Below are positions 24,154-32,316 of a stretch of DNA of 55,895 bases, piece by piece. The stretch is from Clostridia bacterium. Its GTDB lineage: Bacteria; Bacillota; Clostridia; Oscillospirales; Acutalibacteraceae. The DNA lies in assembly GCA_900769535.1 (NCBI GenBank), contig CAAGHB010000110.1:1-55895 (forward strand), in the 5' to 3' direction. A program made the translations under genes and the position numbers. How positions within the stretch are numbered: position 1 is the stretch's first letter; the number at the start of each line of letters is the position of its first letter. The notes below the pieces were generated by a model that searched no databases, was not told where the DNA came from, and worked only from the letters and a program-made list of their open reading frames with translations.

Positions 24154-25010
24154 ATTAAACCCAGTATAGTTTCTCGGTCGATGCCCTGTTGAAGCGCATA
24201 GTTTATTGCCATGGATACGGTGGAGGCGCCTCGTGATACGAGAAGGTCGATTTCCTGCGGAGTTACAATCATTTTTGCCCCTCGCGGATTGACCGTCTTT
24301 TCGCATTCGTGACCTGTAAGGTCCTGCGCCAAGGTAACTGCATCCACCACAGTTGGAATACCTACCGAAATAACCGGTACGCCTATCGTCTTTTTGCTTA
24401 TTTCCGCCCTCGCGTTTCCTACCCCCGAGCCGGGACAAATTCCCGCATCGGACATTTGAATTGTGCAGCCGAGTCGGCTGAGACACCTTGATGCAAGCGC
24501 ATCAATTACGATTACCGCCGCCGGATTTATAAGCTTTGCAATACCGGCTATAATTTCGCCCGTTTCAATTCCTGTTTGACCGAGCACTCCGGGCGAAATT
24601 ACAGCCACCGGCCGCATATCATCGAGCCCTATTGACCTTGCAATTTCGCCTTCGATATGCCGGGTTGCAAGTACTCCGTTTGCCGCCTTCGGTCCTATTG
24701 CGTCGGGTGTGATTGCGGTGTTTCCGAGCCCTGCAACAAGCACAAGTCCCTTTGGTAAAAATTCAATAAGCTCGTCGCATACGGCATTTATGGCGTTTTC
24801 GTTCATTTCACCGCTGTCGGTGAGAGGTGGTGTTTCGACCGTAACGTATGTGCCGATGGGCTTACCGAGAGCCCTTTCACCGTTTTTGTTTTTTATTTTA
24901 ATCCTTGTGATTTTTATATCGTCTAAAACGGTTTCTTCGCTTTCGATTCCGTCGGTTTGGTTGGGATTAAGTTCCTTTTGCTCTAATGCAAGGTCGGTTC
25001 TTATTGACAT
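24150..25010 (-). CDS. gpr: GPR endopeptidase (germination protease)
   Basis: This 286-residue spore protease cleaves small acid-soluble proteins at germination. The N-terminal propeptide motif RTDLALE matches the autoprocessing site and mimics the SASP cleavage site. Conserved blocks include LVAGLGNTAITPDAIGP and the following IDALASR. The ATG at 25010 is the start because GGAGGC lies 5 nt upstream; a TTG 12 nt further upstream spans that ribosome-binding site. CATAATA (leftward, 25048-25042) resembles the SigG -10 consensus CATNHTA, but a good -35 was not found. Confidence 0.95.
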   Translation of the reverse strand: MSIRTDLALEQKELNPNQTDGIESEETVLDDIKITRIKIKNKNGERALGKPIGTYVTVETPPLTDSGEMNENAINAVCDELIEFLPKGLVLVAGLGNTAITPDAIGPKAANGVLATRHIEGEIARSIGLDDMRPVAVISPGVLGQTGIETGEIIAGIAKLINPAAVIVIDALASRCLSRLGCTIQMSDAGICPGSGVGNARAEISKKTIGVPVISVGIPTVVDAVTLAQDLTGHECEKTVNPRGAKMIVTPQEIDLLVSRGASTVSMAINYALQQGIDRETILGLI

Positions 25011-25098
25011 TTCTGCCTCCAAAAGTATTGTTTTTACGCTATATTATGTGCAGAAAGGCCGAAAATAAAAAATATTGAGCCATTATTGTAAAAAATAC

Positions 25099-25127
25099 TT
25101 GCAATTTATAATAATAAATGGTATGAT
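25099..25127 (+). promoter_or_regulatory. SigA promoter for rpsT
   Basis: TTGCAA (25099-25104), a 17-bp spacer and TATGAT (25122-25127). Confidence 0.7.
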
Positions 25128-25176
25128 AACTGTTGCTTATTAAAGATTTTATGTAATTTTTGAAGGAGGTGTAAGT

Positions 25177-25437
25177 ATGCCTAATATCAAATCCGCTAAA
25201 AAACGTGTTTTGGTTGCCGAAGTTAGAACAGCCCGTAACAAGGCTCGCAATTCTGCACTGAAAACCTCCATAAAAAAGGCTAACGCTGCTATTGAAACCA
25301 ACGCTGCCGATAAGGTAGAAGTTGTAAAGGCAGCTGTAAAGAGCATTGATCAGGCTGCTGCGAAGGGAATTATTCACAAGAACTGTGCAGCTCACAAGAA
25401 GTCAGCAATGATCAAAAAGTTAAACGCCGCTGAATAA
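25177..25437 (+). CDS. rpsT: 30S ribosomal protein S20
   Basis: This 86-residue basic protein binds the 5' domain of 16S rRNA. It starts MPNIKSAKKRV and continues with the conserved arginine/lysine-rich helical pattern of S20 (NKARNSALKTSIKKA, then a late HKNCAAHKKSAM). It has a strong AAGGAGGTG ribosome-binding site, its own promoter and an intrinsic terminator. Proximity to gpr is common in Firmicutes. Confidence 0.97.
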   Translation: MPNIKSAKKRVLVAEVRTARNKARNSALKTSIKKANAAIETNAADKVEVVKAAVKSIDQAAAKGIIHKNCAAHKKSAMIKKLNAAE

Positions 25438-25452
25438 TTTTAATGTAAAATA

Positions 25453-25493
25453 AAAAAATGCTTTGTACCGACCGGTACAAAGCATTTTTTTAT
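25453..25493. terminator. Terminator after rpsT
   Basis: AAATGCTTTGTACCG pairs with its complement around a 2-nt centre and is flanked by A and T runs, so it can serve both convergent genes. Confidence 0.85.
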
Positions 25494-25496
25494 TAT

Positions 25497-25988
25497 TTAT
25501 TCTTTTACAAGCACCTTTACGATTTCACCTACGTACATTCTGTGAAAATCGTTGTCATACCATTTGAGACAACCCTCATCAACGAATCCGTCTGCTTTAA
25601 GGTCGCTTGCGTACAGTTTTTTGCATATTACCGTCAGCCGTGCCTCGTCAAAGGTAACCGTGCCGTCGATATAAACGGGGGTGAGTCCGGCTTCGGCGGT
25701 TTTGTTGATGTCTCTACCGCTTTTTTTACCGCAAACAGCGTGAATATCCTTTTTGTCCCCGTAAAATGATAGGGTGAAAAGGTCGCTTTTTTCAATAAAT
25801 TCGTAGGTGTACCTTTGAGGACGTATAACTGTGACGGCAACGTCCTTGCCCCACATTTCGCCCATTCCGCCCCAGCTTGCGGTCATCATGTTGTATCCGT
25901 TTTGGTCTCCTGCGGTGACAAGCATCCATTCGTCAGCAATGAGTTTTATAATATTATCCTTTATTTCCTTTGCCGTAATTTCTTTCAT
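25497..25988 (-). CDS. Flavin reductase-like domain protein
   Basis: This 163-residue protein has the split beta-barrel flavin-binding fold. WMLVTAGDQNGYNMMTASWGG near the N-terminus and IRPQRYTYEFIEKSD with FTLSFYG in the middle match the flavin reductase/FMN-binding family. It probably binds FMN and reduces flavin or another acceptor; the physiological partner is unknown. It lies downstream of spoIIE on the same strand in the sense of map order, with convergent rpsT on its other side, and appears to be a single-gene unit. Confidence 0.85.
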   Translation of the reverse strand: MKEITAKEIKDNIIKLIADEWMLVTAGDQNGYNMMTASWGGMGEMWGKDVAVTVIRPQRYTYEFIEKSDLFTLSFYGDKKDIHAVCGKKSGRDINKTAEAGLTPVYIDGTVTFDEARLTVICKKLYASDLKADGFVDEGCLKWYDNDFHRMYVGEIVKVLVKE

Positions 25989-26050
25989 AAATAAATCAAC
26001 TCCCTTTACGCTACTGATTTTATCATATTTTATTCGTATTTACAAGCGGA

Positions 26051-28345
26051 TTATGCCGCATTTTCGATAATTGCCACCATAACGGTAATGTCGTCCTCGT
26101 GTCCTTTTTCGCATCGACGGAGGGCCATATCGGCGAGTTTTTCGGCAAGTTTTTGAGCCGAGCCGTCACGCCATAAGCCGATTTCGTGCGAAATCCATTC
26201 GATGCCGTCGACAGCGGCACCGTCGGACATCATAACTACGATATCGCCCTTTGCTAAGTTTACTCCGGCGCAGTCGAATTTCACCTCGCGAAGTATACCT
26301 GCGGGTAGGGATGTGCTTTCGGCACGGCCTGTGTATCCGCGTTGACGTATAACGGTAGGCGCGGCACCTGCCTTATACATATCCATGCGTCCTGAAAAAA
26401 GGTCTATGTTAGCCGCATCAACCGTTGCAAGTGACTCGTCCACCGATTTAAAAATCATTGCGGAGTTGACTATTTTCAGCGAGCAGTCAAAGCCGAAACC
26501 TGCCTTTATCAGCTGCGCCATAAGGCCTGACGCCATAGCCGAGTCAACTGCGGCCCTGCCGCCTGTACCCATTCCGTCGGAAAGAATCATAACGGCGTTT
26601 CCTTTTCCGTCGGTGAAAATATCGCCCGAATCGCCGCATATTTTTGCGCCTCGGCAGGAATGCTGTGCAATTCCGTAGTCAATGGCGTACACCGCCTTTT
26701 CGGACAGTGTGATGAGATTTCTTCTTTCGTTCGATACAATCGTTGGCGGCTCAAATTCTCTGCCGCAAATGTCAGAAACGGCTTTTACAAGCTCCGACCT
26801 GTTTATAAGCTTGTTCATTACGCCGGTACGTATTTCTACCGTCATGTGACCGAATTTGTCTATTGAGCAGGCAATGTCGGTTGAAATGATACCGATTTCT
26901 TTCAGCCGTGAATTTAGAAGTCGAGCCGTTTGTATATCGTATTTTCTGGATTTTTCAAAATCTACCGCCATTTCTCTGAGCATATCCGACATCCCTTGAA
27001 ACTGGTCGCATACTACGCCCCTTACCTCGTCGATTCGCTTTTGCGCCTTTTGCTTCGAAATAAAATCGCCGTATTCCGCTTCGAGCCGCTCTCTTATTTT
27101 TTCCTTTCTCGTGCATGTGTTGTAAAGGGGGATTTCTTGCTCATTACCGCCGCATATTTCCTTTATTATCATCGCCATCGAGGAAAGGGTATTCTCGCGC
27201 TCTTTTTCCCAGCAGTGCATTCTCAGTCCGCATTCGGCGCATACGCTTTTTTCGGTCAGCCGAAATATTTGGTCATATTCTGGCGTGTTGATTTTTGCAA
27301 GGCGGTTTGATACCTTTTTGAGCGTTTTGTCAATGTTCATCAGCGCGTCTGAGGCGCCTTTGAGACGCATTGATACGGTCTTTCTTAGCCCGTCTAGGCG
27401 TGGCATTTCGGGCGCAGGAGCAAAAAAGGCAGAAAAGAAAATTTGCATTTTTTTCGGCATAACAAGCGCGAAAATTATGCTTATTATTATTTCGTATAAT
27501 AACGTGAGACTGGCGTTTGCCTGGCCCGACTGAATAAAAATCACCGTACTGCTGACCAAAAACGCTGCCGCAGAGCCGATTATGCCAAAGTGGGCAAACA
27601 GTCCTGCCACCATTCCGCCCAAGCTGTATGCCCCTGCCAAAAACATCATTGACCCCGATATAAGCGACATCGCAAAGCCGAGTGATGCGCCTACAATGGC
27701 TCCCGCTGTCTCGCGACCGTACCGAGCCGCAGAGATAATGAGAAATACGGCAATAACCCTTGCGACAGATATGCCCATAATTTCGATTTCGGCGAGTGAC
27801 ATTATAAGCATCGAAAATACTACCGCTGTGCTTACGAGATCGGCTTGTCCTATTCCGTGGGGAGACCGTGCCGAATCCTTTATTTTTGCCGCCTTGTTTA
27901 TGAAATAAGCTCCCGACGCGCATATAAATCCTTCGGCAACGCACATTATAAAATCATTGAAGTTCGAAATGAACAACAGTCCGGATAACGAGCCAACTCC
28001 GCCTAAAAGGGCGCAAAATCCGCTGTTATTGGTTATTTTCAGCTTGTCAGGCAGTATCCATTTGAGCATTGTAACGGTGATAACTGCGCCTATGTATCTT
28101 ATTCCGCCGCCGCTTGTAATTGGTATAAAATATCCTGTTGCGGCGCCGATAGCGGCAGCAATCGACATTTCGCAGGGCATACCTGCGGCCGCGGCTATTC
28201 CAAGCGGCGCATATCCGTTAAAAAACATTACACGCGAAAGTAAAAATCCGCAAACCGCTGAAATTAGTTGACATAAAACCGCAAATGGCAACTCTGCCAA
28301 CTGTTTTTTACCTATGTATTTTTTTACTGCATTTTCTTTCAACAT
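26051..28345 (-). CDS. spoIIE: Stage II sporulation protein E
   Basis: This 764-residue phosphatase dephosphorylates SpoIIAA, which activates SigF in the forespore, and also interacts with FtsZ at the polar septum. About ten membrane segments (20-310) are followed by a central linker with a CxxC-like pair (SVCAECGLRMHCWEKE). A PP2C-type phosphatase domain follows with ILSDGMGTGGRAA and VVMMSDGA carrying metal ligands. The ATG at 28345 is preferred because GGCGGTGG lies just before it; an in-frame GTG at 28351 sits inside that site. A Spo0A-type promoter lies upstream. Confidence 0.95.
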   Translation of the reverse strand: MLKENAVKKYIGKKQLAELPFAVLCQLISAVCGFLLSRVMFFNGYAPLGIAAAAGMPCEMSIAAAIGAATGYFIPITSGGGIRYIGAVITVTMLKWILPDKLKITNNSGFCALLGGVGSLSGLLFISNFNDFIMCVAEGFICASGAYFINKAAKIKDSARSPHGIGQADLVSTAVVFSMLIMSLAEIEIMGISVARVIAVFLIISAARYGRETAGAIVGASLGFAMSLISGSMMFLAGAYSLGGMVAGLFAHFGIIGSAAAFLVSSTVIFIQSGQANASLTLLYEIIISIIFALVMPKKMQIFFSAFFAPAPEMPRLDGLRKTVSMRLKGASDALMNIDKTLKKVSNRLAKINTPEYDQIFRLTEKSVCAECGLRMHCWEKERENTLSSMAMIIKEICGGNEQEIPLYNTCTRKEKIRERLEAEYGDFISKQKAQKRIDEVRGVVCDQFQGMSDMLREMAVDFEKSRKYDIQTARLLNSRLKEIGIISTDIACSIDKFGHMTVEIRTGVMNKLINRSELVKAVSDICGREFEPPTIVSNERRNLITLSEKAVYAIDYGIAQHSCRGAKICGDSGDIFTDGKGNAVMILSDGMGTGGRAAVDSAMASGLMAQLIKAGFGFDCSLKIVNSAMIFKSVDESLATVDAANIDLFSGRMDMYKAGAAPTVIRQRGYTGRAESTSLPAGILREVKFDCAGVNLAKGDIVVMMSDGAAVDGIEWISHEIGLWRDGSAQKLAEKLADMALRRCEKGHEDDITVMVAIIENAA

Positions 28346-28373
28346 TTCCACCGCCTATAATTTATCTGTGTTT

Positions 28374-28407
28374 ATTATAATGTAACGGCGGTACCAAATT
28401 TGTCACA
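28374..28407 (-). promoter_or_regulatory. Candidate Spo0A-activated spoIIE promoter
   Basis: Leftward GTGACA (28406-28401) and a perfect TATAAT (28379-28374) are 21 bp apart, the abnormal spacing known for Bacillus spoIIE and spoIIG promoters. The plus strand at 28399-28407 reads TTTGTCACA, eight of nine positions of a 0A box (TTTGTCRAA), overlapping the -35. Confidence 0.6.
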
Positions 28408-28511
28408 AGCGGTATGAATGAATAGGTAGTTTTATGGCGCTAAATGCCGAAATTAAATTTTATTAAAAGAAAGAGGAGGTGTAATAGAATAATAAAGTAA
28501 AAAAATTCCAC

Positions 28512-28540
28512 TTGACTAATTTTCATAGGGGATATATAAT
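28512..28540 (+). promoter_or_regulatory. SigA promoter for the lexA operon
   Basis: TTGACT (28512-28517), a 17-bp spacer and TATAAT (28535-28540). Confidence 0.8.
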
Positions 28541-28546
28541 TTAAAT

Positions 28547-28558
28547 GAAACAAATTTC
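28547..28558 (+). promoter_or_regulatory. Possible LexA operator
   Basis: The palindrome-like GAAACAAATTTC covers the expected transcription start. It matches six of eight half-site bases of the Gram-positive SOS box GAAC-N4-GTTC. Its position fits autorepression, but the match is degenerate. Confidence 0.35.
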
Positions 28559-28599
28559 TCATTTAGTTTTTGGCGCAAAAAAGAGGGGTGTGAGCAATA

Positions 28600-29205
28600 T
28601 TGAGAACAAAGAATAGCGAATATTTCATTAAAATAGAGAAATTTATAAAGGAATATTACGAAAAGAACGGAATTTCTCCCTCAATGCGCGAAATTTCACA
28701 AAAAGTCGGGATTTCCTGCGCCACCGTTCAGCGTTATTTATCCACGATGAGAGAAGAGGGAAAAATTAAATATAGCGGTCACCGCTCAATTATGTCTAAC
28801 GGGTCGGTTCGCGACATTGGTGAAATTATGCGAGTGCCTGTTTTAGGCCGAGTTTCCTGCGGATTGCCGAAGTATGCCGAGGAAAACATTGAGGAATATA
28901 TCAATTTGCCTACCTCAATTTTCGGAAACGGCAGTTTTTATATTCTGTATGCAAGCGGCGATTCAATGATTGAAGCGGGAATAAACGATGGCGATATGGT
29001 TCTCGTTCGGGTGCAGAATACGGCTGAGGTGGGGGATATTGTCGTTGCGCTTATCGACGACGAGGTGACTTTAAAAAGATACTATCCCGACCATATACAT
29101 AAGCGAATTCGACTTCACCCGGAAAACCGCACGATGAAGGATATAATCGTACCCGATTGTGTTATTCAGGGCGTTGCGGTAAAGCTGATAAAGGATTTGA
29201 GTTGA
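28600..29205 (+). CDS. lexA: LexA-type SOS repressor
   Basis: This 201-residue repressor has an N-terminal winged helix (about 8-62) and a C-terminal S24 autoprotease domain. The Ser/Lys pair is Ser122 in GDSMIEAGI and Lys159 in DEVTLKRY. The self-cleavage bond appears to be Cys87-Gly88 (GRVSCG), as in UmuD, rather than the more usual Ala-Gly. The recognition helix (GISCATVQRYLS) differs from Bacillus LexA. The start is TTG behind AGAGGGGTG. It is the first gene of a unit with a small gene and a Y-family polymerase, as expected for an SOS operon. Confidence 0.9.
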   Translation: MRTKNSEYFIKIEKFIKEYYEKNGISPSMREISQKVGISCATVQRYLSTMREEGKIKYSGHRSIMSNGSVRDIGEIMRVPVLGRVSCGLPKYAEENIEEYINLPTSIFGNGSFYILYASGDSMIEAGINDGDMVLVRVQNTAEVGDIVVALIDDEVTLKRYYPDHIHKRIRLHPENRTMKDIIVPDCVIQGVAVKLIKDLS

Positions 29206-29209
29206 AGAA

Positions 29210-29467
29210 ATGCAGTACCGAAGAATACAACTTGAGGTTGAAGCGGTGTTTCATACCGACGGCAGCTTCGCGCCAAAGAGAATATATTTCGATGACAAAC
29301 CGTACGAAATCGACCGAGTTGTACGGGTTAGGCCGTACTGTCCGCGTGTGGTTGGATGCGTCGCGCCGATTCAGTATACGGTCATTGTAGAAGGGGCGCA
29401 AAAAAAAATATATTACGAGGCGGACTCTAATACCTGGTTTTCGATAAAGGAATGTGATATAACGTGA
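29210..29467 (+). CDS. Small conserved-looking protein between lexA and polY
   Basis: This 85-residue protein appears to be all beta (IQLEVEAVFHTDGSFAPKRI, then YEIDRVVRVRP and YTVIVEGAQKKIYYE). It resembles small proteins I associate with Y-family polymerase genes in Clostridia, but I cannot name a family. It begins 4 nt after lexA and its TGA overlaps the GTG of the polymerase gene, so the three are translated as one unit. It may play the accessory role that YolD-like proteins have next to other Gram-positive Y-family polymerases; this is inference. Confidence 0.75.
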   Translation: MQYRRIQLEVEAVFHTDGSFAPKRIYFDDKPYEIDRVVRVRPYCPRVVGCVAPIQYTVIVEGAQKKIYYEADSNTWFSIKECDIT

Positions 29468-30699
29468 GCGAAAGGGCGATATTGCATAGTGACCTTAATT
29501 GCTTTTTTGCCTCGGTCGAAAGAGTGCTAAATCCCGAATATGAGGGAAAGGCGATTGCGGTATGCGGCTCTATCGAGGACCGACACGGCATAGTTCTTGC
29601 AAAATCCGAACCTGCGAAGCAGGCCGGTGTAAAGACGGGAATGGTTATATGGCAGGCAAAGCAGCTTTGTCCCGACCTTATTACCGTAAAGCCGAATTAT
29701 GAATATTATTCAAAGTTTTCGTCTCTCGTTCGGGATATATATTGTAGATTTACCGACCTTGTCGAGCCGTTTGGACTCGATGAATGTTGGCTCGACGTTA
29801 CAAACAGTCATATTTTTGGCTCACCTTACGAAATAGCGGAAAAAATTCGAACTACGGTAAAAAGGGAACTCGGACTTACGGTGAGTATAGGCGTTTCGTT
29901 TAACAAGGTGTTTGCAAAGCTCGGCTCGGATATGAAAAAGCCCGATGCCATAACCGTAATTGACCGCAAAAATTTTCGTGAAAAAATATGGGGTTTAAAG
30001 GTTGCAGAGCTCCTTTACGTCGGTCGGGCCACGGCAAAGCGGCTAAATGAACACGGCATTTTTACGATAGGCGAACTGGCTATGTCCTCGCCGTCGACGA
30101 TTGATAAAATGCTCGGCGTAAACGGCGTTCGTTTATGGCAATATGCAAGAGGGGAGGATACTTCTCGCGTAATGCATCGCGATTTTGTCTTTCCTGCAAA
30201 GAGCTTGGGACATGGAATAACCTGTAATGCCGACCTTCAAAGCGAGGAGGAGGTATGGCGGGTTATATTACAGCTGTCGCAGGATTTGGGACATCGACTT
30301 CGTGTGCATAAGCTGTCGGCATCGGGGGTAAAACTGTCGGTGAAAAGCGAGGATTTGAAGGTGCGACAGTATCAGTCCCCGCTTGAAATTCAGACCCAAA
30401 GCCCATTTGAAATTGCATCGGCTGCACGACGCCTTTTTAAATCATACGATTGGGACAAAAATGTTCGTGCGTTATCGGTTACAGCGATTGGACTTTCGTC
30501 CGAAGCGAATCCGTTTCAAATTGATTTATTCGCCGATTTAGAGCGTCACGATAAGCAGAAGGATATAGATGATGCGGTTTACATAATCAGGAATAAATTC
30601 GGCAAGGATTCGGTTCGTTCCGCCTCACTTTTAGGAGATTTAAAGATGCCGTGTGATACCGAAAGGCAGAGCGTTTTGCCCGGCAAAATGTTTGAATAA
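29464..30699 (+). CDS. Y-family DNA polymerase (DinB/Pol IV-like)
   Basis: This 411-residue lesion-bypass polymerase starts with the catalytic block HSDLNCFFASVE. A second acidic motif (LDECWLDVT) follows near residue 103, then the helix-hairpin-helix thumb (ELLYVGRATAKRLNEHGI). A little-finger domain occupies the C-terminal third. It copies damaged DNA with low fidelity. The GTG start overlaps the preceding stop codon. Its place in a lexA-led operon predicts DNA-damage induction. It could be the UvrX/ImuB-like branch rather than housekeeping DinB. Confidence 0.92.
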   Translation: MSERAILHSDLNCFFASVERVLNPEYEGKAIAVCGSIEDRHGIVLAKSEPAKQAGVKTGMVIWQAKQLCPDLITVKPNYEYYSKFSSLVRDIYCRFTDLVEPFGLDECWLDVTNSHIFGSPYEIAEKIRTTVKRELGLTVSIGVSFNKVFAKLGSDMKKPDAITVIDRKNFREKIWGLKVAELLYVGRATAKRLNEHGIFTIGELAMSSPSTIDKMLGVNGVRLWQYARGEDTSRVMHRDFVFPAKSLGHGITCNADLQSEEEVWRVILQLSQDLGHRLRVHKLSASGVKLSVKSEDLKVRQYQSPLEIQTQSPFEIASAARRLFKSYDWDKNVRALSVTAIGLSSEANPFQIDLFADLERHDKQKDIDDAVYIIRNKFGKDSVRSASLLGDLKMPCDTERQSVLPGKMFE

Positions 30700-30724
30700 A
30701 TCATATTATTGTTATTATGGATAT

Positions 30725-30770
30725 AAAAAATATTCCGTGCAAATTATAATAAATGCACGGAATATTTTTT
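30725..30770. terminator. Terminator after the SOS operon
   Basis: AAAAAATATTCCGTGCA pairs perfectly with its 17-nt complement around a 12-nt loop. It can also serve the convergent ispF. Confidence 0.85.
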
Positions 30771-30785
30771 ATGTTTACATAATAT

Positions 30786-31262
30786 TTACACTTTTTCAAT
30801 TAAACAAACGCTGTGTGCCGAAATTCCTTCCAGCCGACCTGTAAATCCCATTCCTTCCTCGGTGGTTGCCTTTACGCTGACTCTGTCGAGGGGAATACCG
30901 ACCGTATCGGATATATTTTTTCGCATATTGTCAATATGGGGAAAAAGCTTTGGCTTCTGGGCTAAAACGGTGGCATCGATGTTTATAATTCTGTATCCGT
31001 TTTGGCTAATAATTTCGGCTGTCCTTTTAAGAAGCATCATACTGTCGGCGTTTTTATATTTTTCGTCGGTGTCGGGGAAGTGCTTTCCAATGTCGCCGAG
31101 AGCAGCTGCGCCAAATAGCGAGTCGCATACAGCGTGGGCAAGAACGTCGGCGTCCGAATGACCGGCAAGTCCCATTTCAAATTCGATTTTTTCTCCGCCT
31201 ATAATAAGCATACGTCCTTTTTCAAATCGGTGAGCGTCATAACCGTGTCCGATGCGAAGCAT
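30786..31262 (-). CDS. ispF: 2-C-methyl-D-erythritol 2,4-cyclodiphosphate synthase
   Basis: This 158-residue trimeric enzyme of the MEP isoprenoid pathway has zinc ligands Asp8, His10 and His42, in RIGHGYDAHRF and GHSDADVLAHA. KATTEEGMGFTGR near the end is also typical. The ATG at 31262 is the start: AGGGGG lies 7 nt upstream and the conserved N-terminus begins there. The 17 extra codons in the longer frame are leader sequence. A TarI/IspD-family gene exists at 51 kb but probably serves teichoic acid synthesis. Confidence 0.96.
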   Translation of the reverse strand: MLRIGHGYDAHRFEKGRMLIIGGEKIEFEMGLAGHSDADVLAHAVCDSLFGAAALGDIGKHFPDTDEKYKNADSMMLLKRTAEIISQNGYRIINIDATVLAQKPKLFPHIDNMRKNISDTVGIPLDRVSVKATTEEGMGFTGRLEGISAHSVCLIEKV

Positions 31263-31369
31263 AAAAATCCCCCTTATTTTTACTACAATCCCATTATACA
31301 ACAAATATTTCATATTCGCAATTGTACAAAATGCTACAAAAAAAGTTAAAATTTGTACACAGAAAACGA

Positions 31370-31397
31370 TTGAATAAATATATAAATATGTTAAAAT
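31370..31397 (+). promoter_or_regulatory. Possible SigA promoter for cdaA
   Basis: TTGAAT (31370-31375), a 16-bp spacer and TAAAAT (31392-31397) lie 31 nt before the TTG start. Confidence 0.45.
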
Positions 31398-31428
31398 ATA
31401 ATAGAATATGTAATCGGAGGTGTACCTT

Positions 31429-32316
31429 TTGGGCGCATTGTTAAAGATGATTGAATCGTGGCTTACCCATTTTGGCTTGGTAATGAGCGCCTTTGGGATA
31501 GTCGATCTCCTCGATATTATTATCGTCGCATTTATTATTTACAAACTAATTCAGATTGTTCGCCAAACGAGAGCAAAGCAGCTGATTTACGGCGTACTTA
31601 TTATAGTTTTTGCGTGGGCTATTTCGTCATGGCTGGATATGATAGCGCTTAATACCATGCTGAACATTGTAATAGGTCAAGGTGTTATCGCTATCGCTAT
31701 TATTTTTCAGCCCGAAATTCGTAATGCATTAGAGCTCGTAAGCCGTACCAATTTTGCCCTCATCGGCCGAAGGGGAAAGACAGGTAACATAACGGCTATC
31801 GAAGGAACAATCGATACCGTAAGCCGCGCCTGTCAGTCATTCCAAAACTCAAAAACAGGAGCGCTTATCGTATTCGAGCGAAATACTCGACTCGGCGATA
31901 TTATAAAAACGGGTACAGTAATCGATGCCGATGCAACGGTTGAGTTGCTTTGCAATATCTTTTATCCAAAAACGGCACTCCACGACGGAGCCGTAATTAT
32001 TCGTGACGGAAGAATATATGCCGCAGGATGTATCTTACCTCTTACTCAAAACAGTAATTTAAGAAGAGGACTCGGTACACGCCATCGCGCATCAATCGGT
32101 ATGAGCGAAAATTCCGATGCCGTTGTCGTAGTTGTTTCCGAAGAAACTGGTAATATTTCGGTTGCAATAGATGGACAGCTCCGCCGGGATTTGAATATGG
32201 GCTCGTTACATGAACTGCTCGAAAAGGAGCTTATCGTCAAGTCGGATGATAACGATAATTCCTTTATAAATAAGATAAAGATGATAGGAGGCAATCGAAA
32301 TGACTCGTCTAAGTAA
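31429..32316 (+). CDS. cdaA: Diadenylate cyclase CdaA
   Basis: This 295-residue membrane enzyme makes cyclic di-AMP from two ATP. Three transmembrane segments (about 10-90) precede a DAC domain with the catalytic DGAVII and the RHRASIG motif. C-di-AMP controls potassium and osmolyte transport and wall integrity in Firmicutes. The TTG at 31429 is the likely start, 8 nt after CGGAGG; the GTG at 31420 lies within that site. It overlaps cdaR by 17 bp. The usual third gene, glmM, does not follow. Confidence 0.95.
   Translation: MGALLKMIESWLTHFGLVMSAFGIVDLLDIIIVAFIIYKLIQIVRQTRAKQLIYGVLIIVFAWAISSWLDMIALNTMLNIVIGQGVIAIAIIFQPEIRNALELVSRTNFALIGRRGKTGNITAIEGTIDTVSRACQSFQNSKTGALIVFERNTRLGDIIKTGTVIDADATVELLCNIFYPKTALHDGAVIIRDGRIYAAGCILPLTQNSNLRRGLGTRHRASIGMSENSDAVVVVVSEETGNISVAIDGQLRRDLNMGSLHELLEKELIVKSDDNDNSFINKIKMIGGNRNDSSK

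Noticed and set aside
23866..24486. A 206-codon minus-strand frame extending the gpr-linked small gene
   Set aside because: The extension overlaps gpr codons in another frame, is Arg/Gly/Asn-rich shadow sequence and has no ribosome-binding site. Only the last 95 codons form a credible protein.
27330..27944. A 204-codon minus-strand frame inside spoIIE
   Set aside because: It is an alternative-frame shadow across the SpoIIE membrane domain with Arg/Cys-rich, non-hydrophobic composition.
28470..28500. A strong Shine-Dalgarno-like AGGAGGTG with no gene behind it
   Set aside because: No start codon leads to a frame of any length (the next codons reach TAA at once), and the lexA promoter lies downstream. 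It may be a remnant.
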